Assembly: GCF_002252665.1 (NCBI RefSeq) | Contig: NZ_NQKZ01000004.1 | Location: 1 to 64,000 of the forward strand | From: Synechococcus sp. 8F6 | GTDB taxonomy: Bacteria > Cyanobacteriota > Cyanobacteriia > PCC-6307 > Cyanobiaceae | DNA: 64,000 bases | Direction of reading: 5' to 3' | Shown: positions 10,659-19,381 of the stretch, in pieces | How positions within the stretch are numbered: position 1 is the first letter of the stretch | Layout: every line of letters starts with the position of its first letter | The notes under the pieces: generated by a model | The model's database searches: none | What the model was told of the DNA's origin: nothing | Seen by the model: the letters and a program-made list of their open reading frames with translations, nothing else | Program-made: the position numbers and the translations under genes

Positions 10659-11782
10659 GCCAAGGGGCCTCCCAGAGGTGTTGCCTGGTGCCATTCTCGG
10701 GCCCCTTCCAGCAACTCGCCCACCAATTGCGGCAAGGGCACACCGCTGGCGGCCCAGAGCATCGGGTACATGCTCTGGCTGGTGAAGCCGGGCAAGGTGT
10801 TGATTTCGTTGAGCCACAGCGTGCCACTGGGCTCGCCGGGGTTGGCTTCATTGGCGCTGGTTTCGCCGTAGAAGAAATCGACGCGCGACAGACCCATCGC
10901 CCCCACCGCCTCACAGGCCTGAATGGCCATGGCCCGGGCGCGCGCGGCGATCGGCTCGGGCACCACGGCGGGGATCACGGTGTGGCTTTTGCCCTCGCTG
11001 TATTTGGTGTCGTAGTCGTACCAGTCGGCGTCGAAGCAGATTTCGCCCAGCACCGAGGCCTGCAGGGGCTGGTGGCCACCGCCGCGCACGGCGCACTCCA
11101 GCTCCCGGGCCGTGACGCCCTGCTCCACCACCAGGCGCGGATCGAGGGCGGCGGCCGTGCGCAGCCCGGCCAGCAGGCTGGCCCGGTCGGTGGCCTTGCT
11201 GATGCCCACTGAGGAGCCCAGGTTGGCGGGTTTCACAAAGCAGGGATAGCCGAGATCAGCTTCGAGCTTCGCAACCAGGCCGTCGGGATCCTGGGCAAGC
11301 TGGCTGGCACTGACGCAGGCATAGGGCACCTGGGGCAGCCCGGCGGCGGCAAAGGCGGCTTTCATCGCTTGCTTGTCCATGCCCACGGCCGAGCCGAGAA
11401 CCCCTGAGCCCACGTAGGGCACCTGCATCAACGTGAACAGGCCCTGGATCGTGCCGTCTTCGCCATTGGGGCCATGCAGCACCGGCAGCCACACCGCCAC
11501 CTCCAGGGCGCCGGCGGGAAAACCGCGGAATCCAGGCTCAGGCAGGGGTTGGGGCAGCTGGTCGGGGGGTGCGGGCACGCCCTGGGCCAGCACGGCCTCG
11601 GCCACATCAGGGCCCCACCAGCGGCCTTCGGGATCGATGTAGAAGCAGCGCAGGGCATAGCGCGCGGCGTTGTCGGGATGGCGCACGGCGGCGGCCACGG
11701 TGGCCGCTGAGCGGATCGAAACGGCGTGTTCGCCGGAAGCCCCCCCAAAGATCAGGCCAACGGCAAGGGGGGTGGGTGTCAT
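10655..11782 (-). CDS. ddl: D-alanine--D-alanine ligase
   Basis: This ATP-grasp enzyme joins two D-alanines for the peptidoglycan precursor. The N-terminal [18 protein letters not shown], the central [34 protein letters not shown] (two adjoining blocks), the [13 protein letters not shown] phosphate loop, and the C-terminal SRVDFFYGE and [17 protein letters not shown] metal-binding segment are all present. At 375 residues it is of the longer type. It lies between miaB and a small membrane protein gene in a wall and division operon. The MurE at 29.2 kb uses meso-diaminopimelate, consistent with a standard wall. Confidence 0.96.
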   Translation of the reverse strand: MTPTPLAVGLIFGGASGEHAVSIRSAATVAAAVRHPDNAARYALRCFYIDPEGRWWGPDVAEAVLAQGVPAPPDQLPQPLPEPGFRGFPAGALEVAVWLPVLHGPNGEDGTIQGLFTLMQVPYVGSGVLGSAVGMDKQAMKAAFAAAGLPQVPYACVSASQLAQDPDGLVAKLEADLGYPCFVKPANLGSSVGISKATDRASLLAGLRTAAALDPRLVVEQGVTARELECAVRGGGHQPLQASVLGEICFDADWYDYDTKYSEGKSHTVIPAVVPEPIAARARAMAIQACEAVGAMGLSRVDFFYGETSANEANPGEPSGTLWLNEINTLPGFTSQSMYPMLWAASGVPLPQLVGELLEGAREWHQATPLGGPLA

Positions 11783-11814
11783 GCCGTCTGCAGGGTGAGC
11801 CAGGGGCCCAAAAC

Positions 11815-13209
11815 TCAGGCCAGTTTGCCGCTGAGGGAGAAGGCCCGCACGTCTTCGATTTGCACCGTCACCAGCTCGCCGGGGGCGATGGTGCGGCCAT
11901 CGGAGCGCTGGGCCGGGAAGAAGGTGAGGCGGTTGGTGCGGGTGCGGCCCATCATCTGCTCGGGATTCTTGGGGTTGGTGCCCTCCACCAGGATCTGCTC
12001 GCGGCGGCCGGCGTAGCGGGCGCTGCGTTCCCGGGCGGTGCGCTCCACCAGGGCATTGAGCTCCTGCAGCCGCTCCACCTTCACCGCCTCGCTGAGCTGG
12101 TTGGGCCAGACGGCGGCGGGGGTGTTGGGCCGCGGCGAGTAGGCGGCAGTGTTCACCGCATCGAAGCCGATCTCCTCGATCAGATCGAGGGTGCGGCGGT
12201 ATTGGGCGTCGGTTTCGCCCGGGAAGGCCACGATCACATCGGCGCTGATCGCGGCATCGGGCATGCGCTCGCGGATGCGCTCGACAATGCGGCGGTAGCG
12301 GTCCACCGTGTAGCCGCGGGCCATGGCCTTGAGCACGTCGTCATCGCCGCTCTGGAAGGGCACGTGGAAGTGCTCGCACAGCTTGGGCAGGTCGGCGCAG
12401 GCGTCGATCAGCCGCTCGGTGAAATAGCGCGGATGGCTGGTGGCGAAGCGGATCCGCTCGATGCCCGCCACGTCGTGCACGTGGTGGAGCAAGTCGGTGA
12501 GGGTGTGGGCGCGCCGGCCTTCGGCGGTGATGCCGGGCAGGTCGCGGCCGTAGGCATCGATGTTCTGGCCCAGCAGGGTGATCTCCTTGAACCCCCGTGC
12601 GGCCAGCCCCTCCATCTCCAGCTTGATCGCCTCAGGCAGACGCGATTGCTCCTGGCCCCGCACCGACGGCACCACGCAATAGGTGCAGCGCTCGTTGCAG
12701 CCGTAGATCACGTTCACCCAACCGCAGATCGTGCTGTCGCGGCGGGCGGTGGTGATGTCTTCGAGGATGTGGTGCTCGCCTGTGGCCACCACCTGTTGGC
12801 CCTGCTCCACCTGGGCCAGCAGCACATCGAGGCGGTTGGCGTGCTGGGGCCCCATCACCAGATCCAGCTCGGGCACGCGCCGCAGCAGCGATTCGCCCTC
12901 CTGCTGGGCCACGCAGCCGGCCACCACCAGGGTGAGGTGGGGGTTGGTGCGCTTGCGCTGGGCCTGGCGACCCAGATAGCTGTACACCTTCTGTTCGGCG
13001 TTGTCGCGGATCGTGCAGGTGTTGTAGAGAACGAGATCAGCCTCCAGCTCGGCTGGAGCCTCGCGGTAGCCCATGGATTCGAGGATCCCGGCCATGCGCT
13101 CGGAATCCGCCTTGTTCATCTGGCAGCCGAAGGTGGTGATCCAGTAGCTGCCGCGGGTGCTGAGCGTGGTGGCCGTCATCCGATCAGTTTCGGCCATCGG
13201 GTTCCGCAC
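11815..13209 (-). CDS. miaB: tRNA methylthiotransferase MiaB
   Basis: MiaB adds the 2-methylthio group to N6-isopentenyl-adenosine 37 of tRNAs, using two 4Fe-4S clusters. The N-terminal UPF0004 domain has [37 protein letters not shown] and [15 protein letters not shown] with three cluster cysteines. The radical SAM motif is [22 protein letters not shown]-terminal TRAM domain follows ([14 protein letters not shown] to DVRAFSLSG). Length 464 is normal. It reads away from the epimerase gene at 13.4 kb across a 150-base divergent promoter region. Confidence 0.95.
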   Translation of the reverse strand: MRNPMAETDRMTATTLSTRGSYWITTFGCQMNKADSERMAGILESMGYREAPAELEADLVLYNTCTIRDNAEQKVYSYLGRQAQRKRTNPHLTLVVAGCVAQQEGESLLRRVPELDLVMGPQHANRLDVLLAQVEQGQQVVATGEHHILEDITTARRDSTICGWVNVIYGCNERCTYCVVPSVRGQEQSRLPEAIKLEMEGLAARGFKEITLLGQNIDAYGRDLPGITAEGRRAHTLTDLLHHVHDVAGIERIRFATSHPRYFTERLIDACADLPKLCEHFHVPFQSGDDDVLKAMARGYTVDRYRRIVERIRERMPDAAISADVIVAFPGETDAQYRRTLDLIEEIGFDAVNTAAYSPRPNTPAAVWPNQLSEAVKVERLQELNALVERTARERSARYAGRREQILVEGTNPKNPEQMMGRTRTNRLTFFPAQRSDGRTIAPGELVTVQIEDVRAFSLSGKLA

Positions 13210-13268
13210 TTGGGTTGCTGGTGGTAGGTCGTGGGCAAGGGCTAGGGAATGGCGCTGGCTGGTGTTCC

Positions 13269-13295
13269 GAAATCTGTACGGGTTGCACGGATTTC
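13269..13295. repeat. dispersed inverted repeat, copy between miaB and the epimerase gene (27 nt)
   Basis: Arms GAAATCTGTAC and GCACGGATTTC surround the 5-nt centre GGGTT; pairing has one mismatch and one wobble. It lies in the 148-base divergent gap between miaB (minus) and the dgcA-like gene (plus). Size, centre length and the CTGTAC...ACGGA core match the copy inside cobD (1794-1820). In this position it could act as an operator or transcript hairpin, but presence of the same motif in coding DNA argues for a mobile or selfish repeat. Confidence 0.7.
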
Positions 13296-13357
13296 AGGAG
13301 GCATGTCAGACGCGTGCCGTCCTGGTTGTGCCAGCTTGATGGCAGCGCTCCATCCCC

Positions 13358-14446
13358 ATGCGCCTGAGCCTGCGCCGGTTTCCGCTCACCAAGGCTGTGC
13401 CCCTGGCCATCAGCCGCGGCACCACAGCGGCTGTGGAGCACCTGCTGGTGAGCCTCGAGCACGACGGGCTCACAGGCATCGGTGAGACCGGCGGCTTCGA
13501 CACCGGCCATCGCCACTACGCCACCGACGCCGTTGCGGCGGAGCTCGAAGCCCTGGCCCCCCAGCTGGGAGCCCTGGCGCCGGAGCCGCTCCAGGCCCTG
13601 GAACCACTGCTGGCTGGCCTCAGCCCGCCGGCGCGCTGCGGCCTCGATCTGGCCCTGCACGACTGGTGGGGCCAACGGCTGGGGCAACCGCTGTGGCGGC
13701 TCTGGGGCCTGGATCCGGGAGCCCGTGTCGCCACCAGCGTGACCCTCGGCTTAGGCCCCCCCGAGGCTGTGCTGGCGCGGCTCGAGTGCTGGTGGCTGCA
13801 GCTTCCCGCCACCCGCATCAAGCTCAAGCTCGGCAGCCCCGAGGGGGTGGCCCACGACCTGGTGCTGCTGGAGGCCGTGGCTGCTGCCCTCGAGCAGCGG
13901 CGCCAGAGCACCGGCGTGGCCTGCGAGCTGCAGGTGGATGCCAACGGCGGTTGGGATCTGGGCACGGCCCGGGCCATGCTCGTGCCCCTCGAGCGGGCTG
14001 GGGTGGTGCTGCTGGAGCAGCCCCTGGCGCCGCTGCTGGATGCGGAGCTCGACACGGCTGGCTTCGAGGCCCTGGAGCTCGACTGTCCGATGCCCTTGGT
14101 GGCGGATGAGAGCTGTTGGGACCTGGCCGATCTGGTGCGGCTGGCCCCCTACGTGGACGGCATCAACATCAAACTGCTCAAAAGTGGAGGTCTCTCCGAG
14201 GCTTTGCTGATGGCCCAGGCGGCCCGGCGGCTGGGGCTGGGGGTGATGGTCGGCTGCTACTCCGACGCCGCCCTGCTCAATGGCGCCGCCGCCCAGCTGC
14301 TGCCCCTGGTGACCTGGCCCGATCTCGACAGCCACCTCAACCTGGTGGATGACCCCTTTACCGGGTTGGCGCTTCGCGGCGACGTGTTGGTGCCGCCCCC
14401 CGGCCCCGGCCTGGGCATTGGCCTCCGAGGCGATCAGGCATGTTGA
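13358..14446 (+). CDS. enolase-superfamily racemase/dipeptide epimerase (DgcA-like)
   Basis: The 362-residue protein has the capping domain and barrel of the muconate lactonising subgroup. Catalytic and metal positions are visible: Lys-x-Lys in TRIKLKLGSPEG, Asp in LQVDANGGWDLG, Glu in VVLLEQPLAPLL, Asp-Glu in PLVADESCWDLADL, and Lys in INIKLLKSGGLSEALLM. This is the layout of L-Ala-D/L-Glu epimerases. In marine bacteria a related enzyme, DgcA, racemises N-acetyl-D-glutamate made by the DUF1611 protein DgcN. The next gene here is a DUF1611 protein overlapping by 7 bases, so a DgcA role is a good inference, with dipeptide epimerase as the alternative. Confidence 0.85.
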   Translation: MRLSLRRFPLTKAVPLAISRGTTAAVEHLLVSLEHDGLTGIGETGGFDTGHRHYATDAVAAELEALAPQLGALAPEPLQALEPLLAGLSPPARCGLDLALHDWWGQRLGQPLWRLWGLDPGARVATSVTLGLGPPEAVLARLECWWLQLPATRIKLKLGSPEGVAHDLVLLEAVAAALEQRRQSTGVACELQVDANGGWDLGTARAMLVPLERAGVVLLEQPLAPLLDAELDTAGFEALELDCPMPLVADESCWDLADLVRLAPYVDGINIKLLKSGGLSEALLMAQAARRLGLGVMVGCYSDAALLNGAAAQLLPLVTWPDLDSHLNLVDDPFTGLALRGDVLVPPPGPGLGIGLRGDQAC

Positions 14447-15591
14447 GCGCCAGCGCCCCGGTCGTGCTGCTGCAGCATGGCGGCCTCGATGACCTCTCCG
14501 GCAAGACCGGCCTGGCGATGCTGCGCTACCGCTCCGGACCGATCGTGGCGGTGATCGATCCGGCCTTCGCTGGCGCCTCGCTGGAGGCGATCACGGGCAT
14601 CGACCGGGCCGTGCCGGTGGTGGCCGACATGGCGGCGGCCCTGGCCTACGGGCCCGAGGTGGCGGTGGTGGGGCTGGCCCCCTCCGGTGGCCGCTTGCCC
14701 GCCGCCATGCGCGCCGATCTGCTGGCGGGGCTCCAGGCCGGGCTGCACCTGGCCAGTGGCCTGCACAGCCGGTTGGGGGATGATCCGGCCCTGGCGGCGG
14801 CCTGCACCCGCCCCGGCCAGTGGATCTGGGACCTGCGCCAGGAGCCCGAGGCGCTGGAGGTGGCCACGGCGCGGGCGGCGGCTCTTCCTTGCCGGCGGCT
14901 GCTGGCGGTGGGATCCGACATGGCCGTGGGCAAGATGAGCGCCTGCCTGGAGCTGCAGGCCGAGGCTAGGCACCGGGGCCTCGATGCCCGCTTTGTGGGC
15001 ACCGGCCAGGCGGGGATCCTGATCGCCGGATGCGGAGTGGCCCTCGATGCGGTGCGGGTGGATTACGCCGCCGGGGCCGTGGAGGCGGCGGTGCTTCAGG
15101 TGGCCGCCGGGGCCGGGCCCGAGGCCCTGGTGCTGGTGGAGGGGCAGGGGTCGCTCTGCCACCCGGGCTCCACCGCCACCCTGCCGCTGCTGCGCGGCAG
15201 CCAGCCCACCGACCTGCTGCTGGTGCACCGCGCCGGCCAGCGCTTCGTGCGCAGCCGGCCTGGGGCGGCGCCGGTGGCGATTCCACCGCTGCCGGAGCTG
15301 ATCGCGGCGCTGGAGGCCCTGGCGGCCTTGGGCCGGCCCGATGGCCTGCGGCCCCGGGTGCGGGCCGTGGCGCTCAACACCGCCCGGCTCAGCAGCGCAG
15401 AAGCCGATGCCGCTCTCGTGGCCACGGCCGCCGAGACGGGTTTGCCCTGCGCCGATCCGGTGCGGCAGGGGGCGGGTCTGCTGCTGCAGGCCCTCTTGCC
15501 GCAGGGCGCGTTGCAGCAGGGCGGCACAAAAAAGCCGCCTCCACCAGAAGCGGAGACGGCTAGGGCATCAAGGGCGAGCGAGGGGACTTGA
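14440..15591 (+). CDS. DUF1611 family protein (DgcN-like, putative D-glutamate N-acetyltransferase)
   Basis: The 383-residue protein has an N-terminal DUF1611 domain and a C-terminal P-loop-like domain with LLAVGSDMAVGKMSACLELQ and FVGTGQAGILIAGCGVALDA, then LVEGQGSLCHPGSTATLPLL. Known relatives (DgcN) acetylate D-glutamate before racemisation by DgcA. It overlaps the upstream racemase gene by 7 bases, indicating one transcript. The last 20 or so residues (KKPPPPEAETARASRASEG) are encoded by DNA that also forms the terminator and 3' end of an antisense tRNA-His gene, so this tail is unlikely to be functional protein. Confidence 0.82.
   Translation: MLSASAPVVLLQHGGLDDLSGKTGLAMLRYRSGPIVAVIDPAFAGASLEAITGIDRAVPVVADMAAALAYGPEVAVVGLAPSGGRLPAAMRADLLAGLQAGLHLASGLHSRLGDDPALAAACTRPGQWIWDLRQEPEALEVATARAAALPCRRLLAVGSDMAVGKMSACLELQAEARHRGLDARFVGTGQAGILIAGCGVALDAVRVDYAAGAVEAAVLQVAAGAGPEALVLVEGQGSLCHPGSTATLPLLRGSQPTDLLLVHRAGQRFVRSRPGAAPVAIPPLPELIAALEALAALGRPDGLRPRVRAVALNTARLSSAEADAALVATAAETGLPCADPVRQGAGLLLQALLPQGALQQGGTKKPPPPEAETARASRASEGT
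15528..15561 (-). terminator. rho-independent terminator of tRNA-His
   Basis: On the minus strand the arms AGCCGTCTCC and GGAGGCGGCT form a 10-pair stem with a 9-base loop (one mismatch), followed directly by six T. It lies 12 bases beyond the 3' end of the tRNA-His gene, the expected place. The same bases are read on the plus strand as the last codons of the DUF1611 gene. Confidence 0.85.
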
Positions 15592-15646
15592 ACCCCCGAA
15601 TGGCGGCGCCACAAGCCGCTGCCTTAACCACTTGGCGACGCCCGCC
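15573..15646 (-). tRNA. tRNA-His (GTG anticodon)
   Basis: The cloverleaf is complete: acceptor GCGGGCG with CGCTCGC, D arm GCCAAGTGGTTAAGGC, anticodon arm with loop TTGTGGC (anticodon GTG), and T arm with GGGGGTTCAAGTCCCC. The extra 5' G (position -1) opposite C73, which identifies tRNA-His, is encoded. CCA is not encoded. The gene is antisense to the last 19 bases of the DUF1611 gene. Confidence 0.96.
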
Positions 15647-15707
15647 GTGATTGCCAACAATGTACCAAGCCACCGACAGGGATTGGTGCCAACGTGGGAG
15701 CCCTTGA

Positions 15708-16163
15708 ATGACGTCCCGTTTGCCCGGCCGTTCAGATCACTTCGCCTGTCCCCCCTGGGCATTCGGCCTGATCCTGGCGGCCCTGGCCGGGGCCGGGCTG
15801 GCCATCACCAATCCCTCCGCCGCCGATTTCCAGGCCTATGCCGCCGAGCGGTTGGTCGATGAAATCAGCGAGGAAGTTTGCACTGATGGCGGTCTACCGC
15901 TGCTGATGCGGCTAGCGATTCAGAATTGTGAGGAGCTGGTGCTGGCCCAGCGGACGCCCTTGGCGGCGCTGGTGGCAGGCCATACCCGCCGCCACAATCT
16001 CGGGGTGTTGAGCCTGTATCGCAGTGACATCGGTGGCCACAAGTTGTTGGGTTGGCGGGTGCCGCGCTTTCGCTCCACCGTGGTTGGGGTGGCGGGACAG
16101 TTTGTGCTGATCGGTGCCGCGATCGACAAGGCTGTCGCCGACCCCTCCCAGGACGCTCCGTGA
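15708..16163 (+). CDS. DUF4359 protein with one N-terminal membrane segment
   Basis: The 151-residue protein starts with a short basic and polar region, then a hydrophobic helix (FGLILAALAGAGLAITNPS). The following segment ADFQAYAAERLVDEISEEVC and the end (YRSDIGGHKLLGWRVPRF, VGVAGQFVLIG) match the cyanobacterial DUF4359 pattern. Two cysteines in the soluble part (EEVCTDGG and IQNCEEL) could form a disulfide on the outside. Function unknown. Its stop shares one base with the start of the amidohydrolase gene, so the two are cotranscribed. Confidence 0.75.
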   Translation: MTSRLPGRSDHFACPPWAFGLILAALAGAGLAITNPSAADFQAYAAERLVDEISEEVCTDGGLPLLMRLAIQNCEELVLAQRTPLAALVAGHTRRHNLGVLSLYRSDIGGHKLLGWRVPRFRSTVVGVAGQFVLIGAAIDKAVADPSQDAP

Positions 16164-17455
16164 TGCATCCTCTGGCGCTGCGCCTACCCCGCGGGCTGCT
16201 GGATCCGCGTCTGGCCAGGGGTTTTGAGGCCGATGCCGACGGGCTGGTGGCGCTGCAGATCCGGGTGGCCGGAGCACTGGTCACGGCGATCGAGCCATTG
16301 TGGAGTATGGATCAGGCCGCGCTGGCCGCCCTGCCTTTGGCGCTCACGCCCCTGGTGGAGCCCCACGCCCATCTCGACAAGGCTTTCACGGCCGATGCTT
16401 TCCCCAACCGGGAGGGCACCATGGCTGCGGCCCTGGCGGCCAACCAACGCGAGTACGGCGTGCGCACCGGCGAGCAGGTGGCGGCGCGGGCCGAGCTGGC
16501 CCTCGATCGGGCCTGGCGCAACGGGGTGCGGGCTATCCGCAGCCACATCGACAGCGTTGGGCCGGCGGCTCGCGCCAGCTGGGACGCCCTGCTGGAGGCC
16601 CGCGAGCGCTGGCGGGGGCGGCTGGAGCTGCAGCTGGTGGCCCTGGCACCGCTGGCCCACTGGCTCAGTCCGGAAGGGGAAGCCCTCGCCCGCGCGGTGG
16701 CCGATGGCCAGGGGCTGCTGGGGGGGGTGATCGGGCCGCCCTACGGGCAGGGACCGGCCCGCCGCGCCGCCGACCGGGAGGCCCTGCTGGCCCTGCTCGA
16801 TCTGGCCGAGCGCTTGGGTTGCGGCGTCGATCTGCACGTGGATGAATCCGATCGCGACCCGGGAGTGGGCGTCGATCTGGTGGCCCGGGTGGCTTTGGCG
16901 CAGCGCCGTGCCGTGGCGATCACCTGCAGCCACGCCAGCAGCATGGGCCTGCTGCCGCCGCGGGCCTGCGACCAGCTAGCCGAGCGCCTGGCCGCGGCGG
17001 AGATCGCCGTGGTTGCCCTGCCCACCACCAATTTCTGGCTGCTGGGCCGCAGGCCCGGCCGCACCCCCTGGCGCCGACCGCTGGCGCCGATCCGCAGCCT
17101 GCAGCGGGCAGGGGTGCGGCTGGCCCTCGGCGGCGACAACGTGCAGGATCCCTGGTATCCGGGCGGCGATTTCGATCCAGTTGAGCTGCTGCGCTGGGCG
17201 GCGCCGCTCTGCCAGTTGATGCCGTGGCAGCGCCTCGGCCTGGCCCCCTTCAGCACCGCCGCCGCCGCCGTGCTGGGGCTGGCCTGGGATGGGGTGCTGC
17301 GCGTTGGCGGGCCTGCCGATCTGGTGCTGCTCGGTGCGGGCTCGTGGGGCGAGCTGCTGGCCCGGCCGCCCCAGCGGCGGGTGCTGCGCGCCGGCCAGTG
17401 GCTGCCGCTGCCTGGGCAGGAGCAGCCCTCTCCCCTGCTGCTTCCATGGAGTTGA
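16163..17455 (+). CDS. CodA-like metal-dependent amidohydrolase
   Basis: The 430-residue protein follows the cytosine deaminase (CodA) pattern: HxH metal ligands in LVEPHAHLDKAFTADAF, a third histidine region in GVDLHVDESD, a fourth in ITCSHASSMGLLPP, and the catalytic aspartate in LALGGDNVQDPWYPGGDFDP. Members hydrolyse C-N bonds in cytosine, isocytosine or related cyclic amides; the true substrate cannot be read from sequence. The ATG at 16163 overlaps the DUF4359 stop by one base. It overlaps the next gene (FAD-linked oxidase) by 10 bases, which suggests coupled expression of a hydrolase and an oxidase. Confidence 0.87.
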   Translation: MHPLALRLPRGLLDPRLARGFEADADGLVALQIRVAGALVTAIEPLWSMDQAALAALPLALTPLVEPHAHLDKAFTADAFPNREGTMAAALAANQREYGVRTGEQVAARAELALDRAWRNGVRAIRSHIDSVGPAARASWDALLEARERWRGRLELQLVALAPLAHWLSPEGEALARAVADGQGLLGGVIGPPYGQGPARRAADREALLALLDLAERLGCGVDLHVDESDRDPGVGVDLVARVALAQRRAVAITCSHASSMGLLPPRACDQLAERLAAAEIAVVALPTTNFWLLGRRPGRTPWRRPLAPIRSLQRAGVRLALGGDNVQDPWYPGGDFDPVELLRWAAPLCQLMPWQRLGLAPFSTAAAAVLGLAWDGVLRVGGPADLVLLGAGSWGELLARPPQRRVLRAGQWLPLPGQEQPSPLLLPWS

Positions 17456-18822
17456 ACCCCTGCTCCCGGGTCGCCGCCCTGGCGGCAGAGCTGCAGCGGC
17501 TCGATCCGGCGTTGGCGCTGCTGGGCCCGGAGGCACCGGCCGAGCTGGAGCGCCTCTCCCGCGACTACTTCGACTACTCGCCGGTGCTGGTGCCGCAGCT
17601 GCAGGGCTGCCGCGCCCAGCTGGTGGCTTTCGCCGTCACGGTGGAGCAGGTACGGCTGGTGGCCGGTGCCTGTGCCCGCCACGGCGTGCCCCTGACGGTG
17701 CGGGGGGCCGGCACCGGCAACTACGGCCAGTGCGTGCCGCTGCAGGGCGGGTTGGTGCTGGATCTCACCGGCCTCCAGCGCCTGCGGCAACTGGACGAGG
17801 CCACCGGGGTGATCGAGGTGGAGGCGGGCGCCCTGATGGGCGCGATTGAGCAGCAGCTGGCGCCCCGGGGCCGGGCCCTGCGGCTGGTGCCCAGCACGGT
17901 GCGCAGCGCCACCATCGGCGGCTTCATTGCCGGGGGCTCCGGCGGCATCGGCTCCCTGCGCTGGGGCTTCCTGCGGGATGCCGGCAACCTGCTGGGCCTG
18001 GAGGTGGTGACCCTGGAGCCCGAGCCGCGGCTGCTCCAGCTCGATGCCGCCGCCAGCGCCCCGCTCAACCACGCCTACGGCACCAACGGCATCCTCACGG
18101 CCCTGCGCCTGCCCACCACCGAAGCCGTGGCCTGGCAGCAGCTCGTGGTGGGGTTTGCGCAGTGGGATCGGGCCCTGGCGGCGGCCCAGGCCCTGCCCGC
18201 TACGGCGCTGCAGCTCAACGCCATCACGCTGCTGGAGGCGCCGTTGGCTCAGCCGCTGCCCTGGCCGGCGGGCTGTCCGGCGCCAGATGGGGAGGAGCAT
18301 CGCCTGCTGCTGCTGGCTGCCCCCGATGCCCTGGCGGTGCTGCCCGATTGGTTGGCGGCCCGCGGTGGTGCGCTGCGCTGGCAGGCCCCCCAGGGCCAGA
18401 GCCGGGGCCTGCCGCTGCGGGAGCTCAGCTGGAACCACACCACCCTGCACTGGCGCACCCAGCACAAGGGCTGGACCTACCTGCAGATGCTGCTACCCCA
18501 GCCGGAGGGCCCCTGTTTGGAGCGCCTGCGGGGCCAGTGGGGTGACGATCTGCTCTGGCACCTGGAAGCGGTGAAGCAGCAGGGGGCGGCCCGGCTGGCG
18601 GCCTTGCCGCTGGTGCGCTGGCGGGGGGAGGAGGCTCTGCAGCGGCTGATGGCCGACTGCCGCGACGCAGGGGCGGTGCTGTTCAACCCCCATGTGCTCA
18701 CCGTCGAGGACGGCGGCCTGGGCGTGATCGATGCCGACCAGGTGGCGGCCAAGGCCGCCTACGACCCGGCCGGGTTGCTCAATCCGGGCAAGCTGCGCGG
18801 TTGGCTCAGCAGCCCAGGCTGA
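17446..18822 (+). CDS. FAD-linked oxidase (GlcD/PCMH-type flavoprotein)
   Basis: The 458-residue protein has an FAD_binding_4 (PCMH) domain: LTVRGAGTGNYGQCVPLQGG binds the FAD pyrophosphate, followed by LVLDLTGLQRLRQLD and STVRSATIGGFIAGGSGGIG. A C-terminal domain ends in DQVAAKAAYDPAGLLNPGKL, the usual closing motif of glycolate/D-lactate oxidase-type proteins. It probably oxidises a 2-hydroxy acid or similar compound, but the substrate is unknown. The ATG lies inside the 3' end of the amidohydrolase gene. Its last 17 bases overlap the convergent pentapeptide gene. Confidence 0.87.
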   Translation: MELNPCSRVAALAAELQRLDPALALLGPEAPAELERLSRDYFDYSPVLVPQLQGCRAQLVAFAVTVEQVRLVAGACARHGVPLTVRGAGTGNYGQCVPLQGGLVLDLTGLQRLRQLDEATGVIEVEAGALMGAIEQQLAPRGRALRLVPSTVRSATIGGFIAGGSGGIGSLRWGFLRDAGNLLGLEVVTLEPEPRLLQLDAAASAPLNHAYGTNGILTALRLPTTEAVAWQQLVVGFAQWDRALAAAQALPATALQLNAITLLEAPLAQPLPWPAGCPAPDGEEHRLLLLAAPDALAVLPDWLAARGGALRWQAPQGQSRGLPLRELSWNHTTLHWRTQHKGWTYLQMLLPQPEGPCLERLRGQWGDDLLWHLEAVKQQGAARLAALPLVRWRGEEALQRLMADCRDAGAVLFNPHVLTVEDGGLGVIDADQVAAKAAYDPAGLLNPGKLRGWLSSPG

Positions 18823-19381
18823 GGCGGGTGTCGACACCGGTGGTCGGGTTGGTGCCTTCGGCATCGCGGCAGAGGGAGCGTTGGTCGACGCGATCGATCA
18901 GGGCGTCGCTGAAGTCGGCATCGGTGACGGTGGCGCCGCGGAAGCTGCTGCCCGAGGCAATAGCGCCGCTCAGCACGGCCCCGGTGAGGTCGGCGCCGGA
19001 CAGGTCGACCTTGTCCATCAGGGTGCCGCTGAGGTCGGCCCCGGCGAAATTGGCCTCGGGGAAGGCGGCCTGGGTGAGGATCGCGCCGTGCAGGTTGGCG
19101 CCGCTGAAGTTGGCGTGCCGTCCGGTGGCACCGGCGAAGGAGGTGTTGGCCAGGTTCTGGCCGCTGAAATCCTGCTCGTTCTGGTTGGTGAGCGTGTAGT
19201 CCACCCCGGAAAACTCGGCAGCGGCCGGCTCCGGCAGGGCCAGGGCCAGGGCCAGGGCGAGGCCCACTACGAGGCCAAGTGCGAGGGCTTTGTGAAACAG
19301 GATGTGAAACAGGCGCCCCAACGGGTCGAGCAACAGGCGCTGCAGTGGGTGGGCCAAGGCGAAGGGAGCCGGGAGCTTCAC
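18806..19381 (-). CDS. pentapeptide-repeat protein with signal peptide
   Basis: A basic and hydrophobic N-terminus ends in a Leu-Ala run (LVVGLALALALALPEPAAA), a likely signal peptide with cleavage near AAA-EF; the run is encoded by a tandem GCCAGG hexamer near 19237-19260. The mature part, residues about 60-165, is a pentapeptide-repeat helix (NEQDFSGQNLANTSFAGAT; ANFSGANLHGAIL; ADLSGTLMDKVDLSGADL). Such proteins occur in the cyanobacterial lumen and periplasm; function unknown. Two cysteines near the end (SLCRD and the terminal Cys) may pair. Residues 24-30 are encoded by a GTGAAAC repeat pair. The gene starts within the folC stop region. Confidence 0.87.
   Translation of the reverse strand: MKLPAPFALAHPLQRLLLDPLGRLFHILFHKALALGLVVGLALALALALPEPAAAEFSGVDYTLTNQNEQDFSGQNLANTSFAGATGRHANFSGANLHGAILTQAAFPEANFAGADLSGTLMDKVDLSGADLTGAVLSGAIASGSSFRGATVTDADFSDALIDRVDQRSLCRDAEGTNPTTGVDTRLSLGC
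19292..19310. repeat. dispersed repeat, copy in pentapeptide-protein gene (19 nt)
   Basis: GTGAAAC, centre AGGAT, GTGAAAC: the same 7-5-7 spacing as the other copies, here with the half-sites as a direct rather than inverted repeat apart from the outer T-A and C-G matches. It falls in the signal-peptide region (LFHILFH). It is very close in sequence to the copy at 57450-57468 (GTGAAAC AGGGT GTGCAAC). Assignment is weaker than for the palindromic copies. Confidence 0.5.

Noticed and set aside
16741-18465. Long minus-strand open frame (574 codons) opposite the amidohydrolase and oxidase genes
   Set aside because: In GC-rich DNA stop codons are rare, so the antisense frames of real genes stay open. 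The translation is Gln/Gly/Arg-rich without motifs, while the plus strand encodes two recognisable enzymes.
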